DNA of 44,515 nt from Planctomycetota bacterium (GCA_016873165.1 VGXV01000030.1:1-44515), one strand, 5' to 3'. Positions 35,385 to 44,106 are shown, counted from the stretch's first letter. Made by a program: numbers and translations. The notes: generated by a model not told the origin, from the sequence alone.

Positions 35385-35732
35385 ATGACGATATCAGATG
35401 AATTGTATGACATGATTAAGCTGTTCAGAACCACAAGCTATAAGGAGAGGGGGATAAATGATCTGCATAATCCGGCAAATTTGTGGTGTATGTGGATAAG
35501 AAAGGATTCCCGGACATGGAAGAAATTTGTTGTGTGGTACCTTGAGGACTCCCTTGAAATATTGGGAAAAAGGGATTGCAACTTTTGGGATTACTTTGCC
35601 TCCCAAAAAAGTAATATAAAAGAATTTGCAAAGGATTGGGTGGCGGATGAAGAAAGGAATGATTTTTATAAATTCTGCATACGTAAGATGAAAAGCCATG
35701 ATTTACAATCAAAAATTCATACCTGTGTATAG
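35385..35732 (+). CDS. Unknown small soluble protein
   Basis: 115 residues, no recognised family. It is rich in aromatic and charged residues with several tryptophans (LWCMWIRKDSRTWKKFVVWY) and no signal peptide or membrane helix. ATG 35385 follows AAAGGGGA by ~9 nt; an in-frame ATG at 35364 lacks a site. It lies 80 nt after the HD-GYP gene and 49 nt before the broken glycosyltransferase, so it may belong to either unit. No function is proposed. Confidence 0.6.
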   Translation: MTISDELYDMIKLFRTTSYKERGINDLHNPANLWCMWIRKDSRTWKKFVVWYLEDSLEILGKRDCNFWDYFASQKSNIKEFAKDWVADEERNDFYKFCIRKMKSHDLQSKIHTCV

Positions 35733-35781
35733 AGTGCGGCATGACACAACTGAATAGAAGCGCAAACAACAAGGAAACACT

Positions 35782-37232
35782 ATGCTAAAAGAATATCATG
35801 TATTTTTTAGAAGACTGATGATTTGCTTCGATTTGTTTATCGTTGCAATAACTTTTTTGCTGACGTCGTTTTTAACCGGCAATTACGATGAAGTTATTAA
35901 ACAATTTGGCAGCTATCTCATAATTTTACCCGCGCTGTTCAGTGTATGGGGAATATTTCTGCATAATTTTGGCATGTATGAATCTTTCAGAACAAAGAGT
36001 ATCACCGAAGTGCTGTTTCCCGTAATAGAGACTGCTTTGGTTGGAGGAGGGCTTCTCGGTAGTTTTGTGTTTATTGCAAAAATTCAAACAATAACCAGTG
36101 AGCAGTTGTTTTACTCTTTTTCTTTGACAGCGATAGTATTATGCAGTGAAAAGGTATTGCTCTTGCTTTTTCTGCACTACCAGCGAAAAAAAGGATTCAA
36201 TACGAAAAATGTTTTAATCGTCGGAACCGGCAAAAGGGCGCAGCATTTTATAAATACAATCAATAAGAATATAGAATGGGGCATTAAAATTATAGGCCTT
36301 GTGGATAACGATACTGCAAAAGTAAATAGTGTGGTATGTGGCGCAAAAGTAATAGGCATTGTAAAAGACATTCCCGCGATAATTCACAATAATGTTGTTG
36401 ACGAGGTTATGTTTGTCGTGCCCCGGCTGTGGTTAAATAAGGTTGAAGAGATGATTCGATACTTATGTGATATAGAAGGATTAAAAGTGAGCGTTGCCGT
36501 GGATTTATTTACATTGAATCTGGCAAGGACAAAATACAGCCACATTACTCCGGATACCATCGGCAAGACAAACAGTTATCTGTCGGAGTTCCCTTTGCTT
36601 ATTTTTGAAAGCGCTCCTGACAAGTTATTGCAACTGTTTATTAAGCGTGTTATAGACATAATCTTTTCCGGAATAGCGCTTGTCTGTTTGCTTCCCGTGT
36701 TTGCCATTACGCGGCAATCGCAATTAAAACAACGTCGGAAGGCCCTTTGTTTTTCACCCAGGAAAGGAGCAGTCTGAACGGAAGAATATTCAAATTATAC
36801 AAGTTCAGAACGATGATCGTTGATGCAGAGAAAAAGCTGGCGGAATTACTGAAAAACAATGAAATGCGCGGCCCTGTCTTTAAAATGGAAAATGATCCGA
36901 GGGTGACAAAAATCGGAAGAATTCTGCGCAAATATAGTATTGATGAGTTTCCTCAATTTTGGAATGTATTTAAGGGTGATATGAGTTTGGTCGGACCTCG
37001 GCCTCCCATTCCGATGGAAGTGGATAAATACGAACCCTGGCATAGAAGAAGGCTGAGCATGCGGCCAGGCTTAACCTGCATATGGCAAATGTCAGGAAGA
37101 AATAAAATTACTGATTTTGACGAATGGATGCGGCTGGATCTGGAATATATTGACAATTGGTCGCTCCGGCTGGATTTTAAAATACTTTTCGGAACAGTGC
37201 CTGCGGTATTGGCAGGATCAGGAGCAAAATAA
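35782..37232 (+). pseudogene. Polyprenyl glycosylphosphotransferase (WbaP/WcaJ-like), frameshifted
   Basis: This enzyme starts exopolysaccharide synthesis by placing a sugar-phosphate on undecaprenyl phosphate. The first frame (35782-36777) gives four N-terminal membrane helices, a CoA-binding-like Rossmann domain (NVLIVGTGKRAQHFI) and the helix before the catalytic domain, then runs into unrelated residues and a stop. The second frame (from ~36714 to 37232) continues as IKTTSEGPLFFTQERSSLNG, FKLYKFRTM, the SIDEFPQFWNV and GPRPP motifs, to the end. The join is at 36709-36714 (ATTACGCGGCA), where an extra CG dinucleotide would explain the shift. Repaired, the protein would be ~482 residues, normal. 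It could be a real mutation, a sequencing error, or less likely programmed frameshifting. Confidence 0.85.
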
Positions 37233-37270
37233 CTGTACATTGGAATTTGTGATTTAAGAGGGGGGATAAA

Positions 37271-38440
37271 ATGGCAAACAAAATAGTATTCGTTTTGATG
37301 TTGTTTTTTTGTTTTGGAATATTGATGGCAAATGGGTTTGCAAATGGTGTGGATGAGCAGCCGCATATTGCTGAAAAGGCAAATAATTTGCCTGAGGCGA
37401 ATATCCCGGCAATTGAAGGGGAGAAGCAATATAAGGTAAACGCGGATGATTTACTTAGTATAAGCGTCCTCGGTTATGATGATTTGAAAACGAATGTGCC
37501 CGTGGCAGCAGATGGGACAATATCCTTTCCTTATGTCGGTAATGTAAATGTTCAGGGGATGAGTTTGTCTGAAATTGAAAAGGAACTATCGAAAAGACTC
37601 GAAGGATATATAAAATACCCTGTTGTTTCCGTGTCCCTGTCCGAATGGAAAAGTTACAATTACTTTGTTGCAGGCGAGGTGAAAAATCCCGGGAGGTTTC
37701 CTTTTGATGAGGGTGTTACTGTACTAAAGGCAATTATTGCCGCCGGCGGTATAATGCCGGCCGGACTTTATGGCGATGTGAAAGTGAAAAGAAAAGAGGG
37801 CCGTGATCAGGGATATAAGGAAATTCTCATCGATCTGAGAAACAGACAACAAGGGGAAGCGTCTAAAGGTGATATGCCGGTTGAAGTAGATGACATAATA
37901 ATAGTGGAACAGAACAAAAGCTTTTTTGTGTACGGAGAGGCAGCGAATCCCGGCAAATTTACCCTTGAGGACAATATGACCGTCCTTAAAGCAATTTCTC
38001 TTGCCGGCGGGATAAAGCGGGAAGGTATTTTTGGCAATGTAAAGCTTAAAAGAAAACAAGACGGTAACGAAAATTACAAAGAAATTCTTATTGACCTTAA
38101 AAACAGAGGAGATGACGCTGTGACCGGTGATATGCCGGTTGAGGCGGATGACGTAATCATCGTGGAACATAATAGAGATTTTTTTGTATACGGAGAAGTG
38201 GAAAATCCCGGTAAATTTACCCTTGAAGACAACATGACCGTTCTCAGGGCAATATCTTTTGCCGGCGGATTTACAAAATATGGCTCACCCGGCAGGGTGA
38301 AAATACTTCGCCCGCTATCGGAAGAAAACGGATATGAAAGCATTAATGTCAATCTTAAAGACACTGTGCGGGGTAAAACGTATAGAGATGTATATATTCA
38401 GCCGAATGATATTGTGATTGCCCTGGAAGGGGTGTTTTAA
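37271..38440 (+). CDS. Polysaccharide export protein, Wza-like, with three SLBB repeats
   Basis: 389 residues: a signal peptide (~1-24), a Poly_export domain (~50-130: YKVNADDLLSISVLGYDDL, AADGTISFPYVGNV), then three SLBB domains (~135-215, 220-300 and 305-385). The second and third are close copies (YGEAANPGKFTLEDNMTVL and YGEVENPGKFTLEDNMTVL), which shows recent internal duplication. Outer-membrane export channels for exopolysaccharide have this plan. GGGGGG lies 6 nt upstream of ATG 37271, and the gene follows the broken glycosylphosphotransferase by 38 nt. I see no lipobox cysteine, unlike classical Wza. Confidence 0.9.
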   Translation: MANKIVFVLMLFFCFGILMANGFANGVDEQPHIAEKANNLPEANIPAIEGEKQYKVNADDLLSISVLGYDDLKTNVPVAADGTISFPYVGNVNVQGMSLSEIEKELSKRLEGYIKYPVVSVSLSEWKSYNYFVAGEVKNPGRFPFDEGVTVLKAIIAAGGIMPAGLYGDVKVKRKEGRDQGYKEILIDLRNRQQGEASKGDMPVEVDDIIIVEQNKSFFVYGEAANPGKFTLEDNMTVLKAISLAGGIKREGIFGNVKLKRKQDGNENYKEILIDLKNRGDDAVTGDMPVEADDVIIVEHNRDFFVYGEVENPGKFTLEDNMTVLRAISFAGGFTKYGSPGRVKILRPLSEENGYESINVNLKDTVRGKTYRDVYIQPNDIVIALEGVF

Positions 38441-38541
38441 CAAATCTTTACTCTGCACATACATGATTATGATTATGGCAGAAAAAAGAAATTGCAGTGT
38501 TGCCCTTTAAATAAATATTTATTATCTGTCAGGAAACCATT

Positions 38542-40134
38542 ATGAAAATAACTTTTACCGGAAATACGCTACGAGATTATTTAACGCCGATATTCAGATA
38601 CAAATACATAATTCTTACTACCTTTATTGTTATTATGGTAAGCGTTATAGTCGGTTTGGAATTTAAGACCCCTGTCTATAACGCATCCACCAAGATACTC
38701 ATTTCCGCTCAGAAACAGACCGCGTCTCCCTATTACACGGAGCTGGTTTCTTACCGGAATGCTCAAATTGCTCTTACACAGAGTGAGATTGTCAATTCTA
38801 CTCATGTGTTAGAGCGTGCGGTTAAAGTATTGCAACTTGACGAACGTTCCTATGATTATGAAAAACAATTCTGTTCTCCCCTTAAGGCATGGTTTATAGA
38901 ATTAAAGCATAAAATGTCTCAATCGAAGGTAGAGACTGTTGTGCTTACACCGGAGGAGGAACAAGCCTATTGTGTGCGGATAGCAGTGGAAAATTTGAGA
39001 TCGGTTTTAAGTGTGGCGCCGATACCGGACACGGATTTAATTGCCATTTACGCAAGTGATTTTGATCCGAAGGTTGCCGCAATGATTGCCAATGTGGTTA
39101 GCCGTTCGTATATTATCTTCGACCTTGAACAGCAGTTGGCGGAATTGCAGATAAAATACGGGGAAAAATATCAAACAGTCATACAACTTCAGGATACTAT
39201 CAATAAAATGATACATAAATTGACAGTGCAACCTATTTCCTCATTGGAGGCAATTGGTCCTGCAAGCGTTAAAATCGTTGAACAGGCACAAATCCCTTTT
39301 ATTCCAACAGGAGGCAATAAAGGTGTTGTCATTGCAGTCGCTTTTGTAATGAGCATTTTCCTTGGAATCCTGCTTACTTACGGCTTTGAATATATGGATC
39401 AAACTTTTAAGACGCCAAAAGAAGTGGAAGATTTTTTTGATCTGCCGCTTCTGGGATCGATACCGAAAGGCACGAATCACAATGGAAATTTAATAAAAGA
39501 CATGAAAAACAATAATATGAAAGCCCCTCCCTACCATCGGTTGTCAGAACAGCTTTACCTCCTGATGAATGATAGAAACATGAAATCTGTTTTGATTACG
39601 GCTTCATCGTATAATGATGGCAGCACCTCTGTCGTTGCCAATACGAGTGTTTATCTTGCAAAAAAAGGGCATAAAGTGCTTCTTATCGATGCTAATTTAA
39701 GGGCGCCTGCAATTCATGAAAAATTTAAGATTCCCAATAGTCCGGGTCTTGCAGATATTTTTGAAAACAGAATTTCTTTTGGAGAAACAACTCACGATAT
39801 TGATCATAATTTAACCGTTCTTCCGGCAGGAAAAACCACAATGAATCCCATGACAATTTTAGGATCACACAAATTGCCGGAGATTATCAGTGCGGCAAAA
39901 GAAAAATACGAGATAATCTTTGTTGATTATCCTAACTTGAAAAATATCAAAGATGTTGCATTGCTTTCATCGTATTTGGACGGCATTGTTCTGGTGGTAA
40001 ATGAAGGAAAAACCCGCAGACATACCATAAAGGCATTGATATCTCCACTGGAACAGAAAAATTCAAATATAATCGGAGTTGTTCTTAACAATCGTAAGTA
40101 TGTGATTCCACAGATGATTTACGAAAGAGTATAG
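38542..40134 (+). CDS. Wzz/Wzc-like chain-length protein with degenerate ATPase domain
   Basis: 530 residues: a Wzz domain with two membrane helices (~22-42 and ~258-278) around a periplasmic coiled-coil part, then a cytoplasmic BY-kinase-like domain (~345-520). The P-loop that should read GxxxxGKS/T is SSYNDGSTS, without the lysine. The Walker A' is LLIDANLR, with the second aspartate replaced by asparagine, and the Walker B is IIFVDYPN. No tyrosine cluster ends the chain. It therefore keeps the fold but probably not kinase activity, and may act only in polymer length control or as a partner of Wza. It follows the Wza-like gene by 101 nt. Confidence 0.88.
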   Translation: MKITFTGNTLRDYLTPIFRYKYIILTTFIVIMVSVIVGLEFKTPVYNASTKILISAQKQTASPYYTELVSYRNAQIALTQSEIVNSTHVLERAVKVLQLDERSYDYEKQFCSPLKAWFIELKHKMSQSKVETVVLTPEEEQAYCVRIAVENLRSVLSVAPIPDTDLIAIYASDFDPKVAAMIANVVSRSYIIFDLEQQLAELQIKYGEKYQTVIQLQDTINKMIHKLTVQPISSLEAIGPASVKIVEQAQIPFIPTGGNKGVVIAVAFVMSIFLGILLTYGFEYMDQTFKTPKEVEDFFDLPLLGSIPKGTNHNGNLIKDMKNNNMKAPPYHRLSEQLYLLMNDRNMKSVLITASSYNDGSTSVVANTSVYLAKKGHKVLLIDANLRAPAIHEKFKIPNSPGLADIFENRISFGETTHDIDHNLTVLPAGKTTMNPMTILGSHKLPEIISAAKEKYEIIFVDYPNLKNIKDVALLSSYLDGIVLVVNEGKTRRHTIKALISPLEQKNSNIIGVVLNNRKYVIPQMIYERV

Positions 40135-40179
40135 TTTGCAGAGAATATTTTTTATAAGATTTTTATAGGGGAAATACGT

Positions 40180-40806
40180 ATGAACAGATCAAATAATTAT
40201 GATTTTCAGGAAGTAATAAATGACGCGGCGTTTATCTTTTATCGTCCGGAAAATGGAAAGGTTTCCTCGAATGTATTCTATAGCCCGGCGGCGATGGATA
40301 TTATCATGAGGGCGGAACCGTCCAGGAAGAAGGGGAAAGAAATTTCTCCTGACATATCGTTATTTTGTGATAAATGGAAAAAACTAATGGATAAGAAATG
40401 TGAGGAAATCGGGAGCGAATTGGATGGAAATGGAGAACAGTCTTGTTTTATTGATGTAATAAAGAGCCAGAAAAGGCTATATGCAGTGCGGGGAACAGTG
40501 CTTTCAGATTCGTCGGAGAATGCAACCCGGAATGAATGGCCGCATTTGTTCATATTGGACAGGACGTATTCGGATCAGGCAAACATTGCCAAAAGTTTCC
40601 GCAAATGGCACCTGAACAAACGGGAGCAGGAAATTGTCCAGTTGCTTCTTGATGATCACAGCAACAAGGAGATCGCTCAGGGTCTTAATTTAAGCTGCAA
40701 TACGATCAAAGGATACTTGAAACTTCTTATGCGAAAGCTTGATGTTAACAGCAGGGCAGGGATTATATCAAAGCTTCTGTATCTTAACAATCTTAGCGTT
40801 AATTAA
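40180..40806 (+). CDS. LuxR-type transcription regulator, tandem copy 1
   Basis: 208 residues: an N-terminal PAS-like sensor part (~15-135: DAAFIFYRPENGKVSSN, CFIDVIKSQKRLYAV, LFILDRTY) and a C-terminal LuxR/GerE helix-turn-helix (~143-202: LNKREQEIVQLLL, NKEIAQGLNLSCNTIKGYL). No receiver domain is present, so the input is probably a ligand or protein bound by the PAS-like part. It follows the Wzc-like gene by 45 nt, so it may regulate the exopolysaccharide genes; that is inference. The next gene is a close paralogue 8 nt away. AGGGGAAA lies 7 nt upstream of ATG 40180. Confidence 0.85.
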   Translation: MNRSNNYDFQEVINDAAFIFYRPENGKVSSNVFYSPAAMDIIMRAEPSRKKGKEISPDISLFCDKWKKLMDKKCEEIGSELDGNGEQSCFIDVIKSQKRLYAVRGTVLSDSSENATRNEWPHLFILDRTYSDQANIAKSFRKWHLNKREQEIVQLLLDDHSNKEIAQGLNLSCNTIKGYLKLLMRKLDVNSRAGIISKLLYLNNLSVN

Positions 40807-40814
40807 TCGTAACC

Positions 40815-41423
40815 ATGAATAGTACATTTAATTATTGCCCTCAGGGCATGGCAAAAAGTGCGGCATTTATATTCTATCGTCCGGGAAATGGAAAGGTTTC
40901 CTCAAATGTATTCTATAGCCCGGCGGCGATGGATATTATCATGAGGGCGAAACCGTCCGGGAAGAAAGAGAAGGAAGCTTTTCCAGATATATCGTTGTTT
41001 TGTGATAAATGGAAAAAACTAATGGATAAGAAATGTGAGGAAATCGGGAGCGAATCGGAAGGGAATGCAGGGCGGTCTTGTTTTATCGACATAATAAAGA
41101 GCCAGAAAAGGCTGTATGCAGTGCGGGGAACGGTGCTTTCAGATTCACCGGAGAATGTAAACCGGGATGAATGGCCGCATTTATTCATATTGAACAGGAC
41201 GTATTCGGATCAGGCAAATATTGCCAAAAGTTTCCGCAAATGGCACCTGAACAAACGGGAGCAGGAAATTGTCCAGTTGCTTCTTGACGACTACAGCAAC
41301 AAGGAAATCGCTCAACATCTTAATTTGAGCTGTAACACAATCAAGGGATATTTAAAACTTCTCATGCGAAAGCTCGATGTTAACAGCAGGGCGGGAATCA
41401 TATCAAAGCTCCTCACGGGGTAG
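40815..41423 (+). CDS. LuxR-type transcription regulator, tandem copy 2
   Basis: 202 residues, the same PAS-like plus LuxR helix-turn-helix layout as the preceding gene, and highly similar from ~residue 15 to the end. The recognition helix region differs little (NKEIAQHLNLSCNTIKGYL). The first ~14 residues are unrelated between the copies, and there is no clear ribosome site before ATG 40815, so translation probably depends on coupling across the 8-nt gap. The pair likely arose by tandem duplication and may form heterodimers. Confidence 0.85.
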   Translation: MNSTFNYCPQGMAKSAAFIFYRPGNGKVSSNVFYSPAAMDIIMRAKPSGKKEKEAFPDISLFCDKWKKLMDKKCEEIGSESEGNAGRSCFIDIIKSQKRLYAVRGTVLSDSPENVNRDEWPHLFILNRTYSDQANIAKSFRKWHLNKREQEIVQLLLDDYSNKEIAQHLNLSCNTIKGYLKLLMRKLDVNSRAGIISKLLTG

Positions 41424-41432
41424 ATATTCACC

Positions 41433-41808
41433 GATAAAGAAATACGAACAAGAAAGTATTTTACAATCATTCAAAATATTAGTTGCCAATTTCTCATTTT
41501 TAGCCGCCCACTATATGTTCAGTACCACAACCCGAATACACAAAACCTGAGAGAGAAATAAAGACAAATTACAGAAGTCAGAACTTCTGGATCGCCTTGC
41601 CACAAAAGACCAGGTAATAGGAAAACTTTCCACTGACCTTCACAGTGCCGCGTCTGAGATCAAAACCCTTAAAAAAGACATAGGGAAACTCAGTGAAATT
41701 GATTTACAGATGGAAGAAAAAAAGAAGGAGGCGGACAATCTCAGTATCACGGTAAATCCAGCAGCGGATCTGCTTCCCGGGTCTACACTCAATATGACAG
41801 GCATGTAG
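41433..41808 (+). pseudogene. Remnant of a coiled-coil protein gene
   Basis: A frame from 41551 to the TAG at 41806-41808 has no usable start codon but reads as a convincing coiled coil: KLQKSELLDRLATKDQ, TLKKDIGKLSEIDLQMEEKK, ending in LLPGSTLNMTGM. Just upstream a second frame ending at ~41559 (NPNTQNLREK) leads into it if a frameshift is assumed near 41555. Together they suggest the decayed C-terminal part of a longer gene. The parent family is not recognised. The region covers most of the gap between the LuxR pair and the sigma-54 activator. Confidence 0.4.
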
Positions 41809-41848
41809 GCAGGGTAGTCTATCAATGATTCATAAATAATAATAAGGT

Positions 41849-43222
41849 ATGTCAAACGAAAATATACTGATTATAGATGACGATGCGAACATATTGGAAG
41901 TCCTGCGAATGCGTCTGAAAGCATTGGGATATTATGTGTCAATTGCCAAAGACGGGGATGAGGCAAAAAAGGCATTATCTTTGAACAATATTAATCTTGC
42001 TATCATTGACCTGAGACTATTTGGAGAAAATGGAATAGAATTAATGGAGGATATCATAAAAAATTATCCGAAACTTCCCATTATAATATTAACGGCGCAT
42101 GGGAGTATTGAAAGCGCTGTGGAGGCCATGAAAAAAGGGGCATATAGTTATATCACCAAGCCTTTTAGAAGCGATGACCTTGCAATACAAATTAAAAATG
42201 CACTCGAAAAACAACTACTTACAAAAGAAATAGAATATCTCAGGAGTCAGCTTGATGCCCATGGTAATTTTAATCATATTATCGGGGAAAATAAAAAAAT
42301 GCTGGAGATATTTGAACTGGTTTCAAAGATATCAGGAACGGATTGTACTGTTATCATCTATGGAGAGAGCGGCACCGGTAAGGAATTGATAGCGAGGGCA
42401 ATTCACCAAAATAGTAATCGTGCCAACGGTCCTTTTATTGCCACAAACTGCGGCGCTATACCGGAAGGATTGTTGGAAAACGAACTCTTTGGGCACGTAC
42501 GCGGGGCATATACCGACGCCCATGAGTCAAAAGAAGGTCTTTTTGCTCAGGCTGATAAAGGATCGATCTTTCTCGACGAAATTAGCAATACTTCAATGAC
42601 ATTTCAGATAAAACTCCTGAGAGTTTTGCAGGAAAGAGAAATCAAACCTGTCGGCGGCACAAAGAACATAAAAATTAATGTCAGGATTATTGCCGCCTCG
42701 AATACTGACTTGCAAAAAGCGGTAAGCGAAGGGACTTTTCGTAAGGATTTATTTTACAGGATACATGTTATGCCTGTCTATCTCCCCCCATTAAGAGAAA
42801 GGAAAGATGATATTCCGCTATTGGCAACATATTTTATGTCTGAATTTTGCAAAGCGTTAAAGAAAGACGTCCTTGAATTTTCCCCTGTTGCCCTGCAAAG
42901 GATGCTTGTATACGACTGGCCCGGCAATATTCGCGAATTGAGGAATAAAATCGAACACGCGGTCATAGTGGCAAACAAAAACATTATTGAACCGGGAGAT
43001 ATTTTCTCAGAAAAAAATACCATTGCTAATGTTTTTAATTCATACAAAGATGCGAAAGAAAGATTTGAAAGAGAATATATCGAAAATCTCTTGAAGGTAA
43101 ACAAAGGGAACATTACTAACGCATCAAAAATGGCAAAACGTTACCGGGCAGACATATATAAATTGATAAGAAAATACAATATCAATCCTGAGGAGTATAA
43201 AATGCATTTTAGTAAATGGTAA
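41849..43222 (+). CDS. NtrC-type sigma-54-dependent response regulator
   Basis: 457 residues: a receiver domain (~1-125) with D54 in AIIDLRLF, an AAA+ domain (~140-375) with Walker A GESGTGKE (172-179) and Walker B IFLDE (D243), and a Fis-type helix-turn-helix (~415-450: NASKMAKRYRADIYKLIRK). The sigma-54-contacting loop, normally GAFTGA, is GAYTDA (219-224). Tyr for Phe is a mild change, but Asp at the fifth position is less usual and may affect the contact. No sensor kinase is adjacent. An inverted repeat and a sigma-54 promoter lie just downstream, before a small secreted protein gene. Confidence 0.94.
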   Translation: MSNENILIIDDDANILEVLRMRLKALGYYVSIAKDGDEAKKALSLNNINLAIIDLRLFGENGIELMEDIIKNYPKLPIIILTAHGSIESAVEAMKKGAYSYITKPFRSDDLAIQIKNALEKQLLTKEIEYLRSQLDAHGNFNHIIGENKKMLEIFELVSKISGTDCTVIIYGESGTGKELIARAIHQNSNRANGPFIATNCGAIPEGLLENELFGHVRGAYTDAHESKEGLFAQADKGSIFLDEISNTSMTFQIKLLRVLQEREIKPVGGTKNIKINVRIIAASNTDLQKAVSEGTFRKDLFYRIHVMPVYLPPLRERKDDIPLLATYFMSEFCKALKKDVLEFSPVALQRMLVYDWPGNIRELRNKIEHAVIVANKNIIEPGDIFSEKNTIANVFNSYKDAKERFEREYIENLLKVNKGNITNASKMAKRYRADIYKLIRKYNINPEEYKMHFSKW

Positions 43223-43510
43223 ATTGAACATCCGTGCGATTGCCTGATAAGATGCCTTTTTTGGCTTATTTTTCATCTTTATTCATATCTTTTTTCCTAA
43301 ACATATAAAGTAACATACTCTTCATTTTCCCACCATCTCTCATACAAAATATTCTTTCCGAAACATTTTTGCAAAATGTATGAGTTGTACATATAACCAT
43401 GGCAAATATTGAATTAAATAAGATACTTTGCTGTATTTGTTTTAATACAATTTTAAAAATATCATAACGACCATTATTATAGATAGTTAATAAAATATAC
43501 GTTGCGTTGT
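43223..43510. other. AT-rich non-coding region after the sigma-54 activator
   Basis: No gene is seen in the first ~290 bp of the 555-bp gap to the next start. A TGGCAAATATTG stretch at 43399 resembles a -24 element but has no -12 element. No clear terminator follows the activator gene. Confidence 0.4.
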
Positions 43511-43526
43511 GTATGTATTTACATAC
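43511..43526. promoter_or_regulatory. Inverted repeat, candidate activator site
   Basis: GTATGT-ATTT-ACATAC, perfect 6-bp arms, 145 bp upstream of the -24 element of the sigma-54 promoter. This is the usual distance for an NtrC-type upstream activating sequence. The T-run that follows would also allow a weak terminator. Confidence 0.45.
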
Positions 43527-43670
43527 GTTTTTTGATACTCATTGCACGTTATCTTTTATTATCTCCTCAAATTAAATTATCAATGAGATAGCATGTAAAT
43601 TATGTTATTGAAGATAGTTACGATTTAATTGTCCTATTTAAAATACAAATGTAATCTCATAAATTTCCAA

Positions 43671-43686
43671 TGGCAAATGTATTGCG
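43671..43686 (+). promoter_or_regulatory. Sigma-54 (-24/-12) promoter of the small Cys-rich protein
   Basis: Reads TGGCAA-ATGTA-TTGCG, with the invariant GG and GC exactly 10 nt apart. It lies ~92 nt before the start codon at 43778 and directly downstream of the only sigma-54 activator gene in the window. Confidence 0.65.
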
Positions 43687-43777
43687 ATAATAGCGCGTAG
43701 AAAAAACTTTTTACGAGAGTGTTCTCGGAAGATTGTTAAAGAATGATAAAATGATAATAAGAATGGAGGGAGTCAAA

Positions 43778-43993
43778 ATGTTTAAGAAATTGAGTGTGGG
43801 CATCATTATTTCAGGAGCATTAATGTTTGGATATTGTGCAATAAACACAGCATTTGTTAACCCTGCAGTGGCCGATGAGTTGATGAGTAGTTATCGGGCA
43901 AGAAGTGCTGCAATTGTCAGCGCTATCGTTTCAAACGAGGATGTATGCGGAAAATGCGGAAAAAAGAAAGAAGAATGTACGTGTGAGAAATAA
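43778..43993 (+). CDS. Small secreted Cys-rich protein
   Basis: 71 residues: a signal peptide (~1-32, ending AVADE), a short helical mature part (SSYRARSAAIVSAIVS), and a tail with four cysteines in CGKCGKKKEECTC (C-x2-C-x6-C-x-C), which could bind a metal or form disulfides. ATG 43778 is chosen because GGAGGGAG lies ~8 nt upstream; an in-frame ATG at 43733 would only extend the N-terminus. I know no family for it. The adjacent sigma-54 activator and promoter suggest it is strongly regulated. A hairpin terminator follows ~113 nt after the stop. Confidence 0.7.
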   Translation: MFKKLSVGIIISGALMFGYCAINTAFVNPAVADELMSSYRARSAAIVSAIVSNEDVCGKCGKKKEECTCEK

Positions 43994-44106
43994 TCAATAA
44001 ACAAAATAGTATGCTTGAAGTTCTATAATTTCTTTTGATTCCTGAGTACCTTTAGTATTATGGGAAGCCATATCTGTCTATGATTTGTTTGTAGTATAGG
44101 CATGTA

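Noticed and set aside
36747-37232. Catalytic domain of the sugar transferase as an independent gene
   Set aside because: Only a TTG could start it, with no ribosome site, and homologous residues continue upstream of that point in the same frame, so it is the 3' part of a frameshifted gene.
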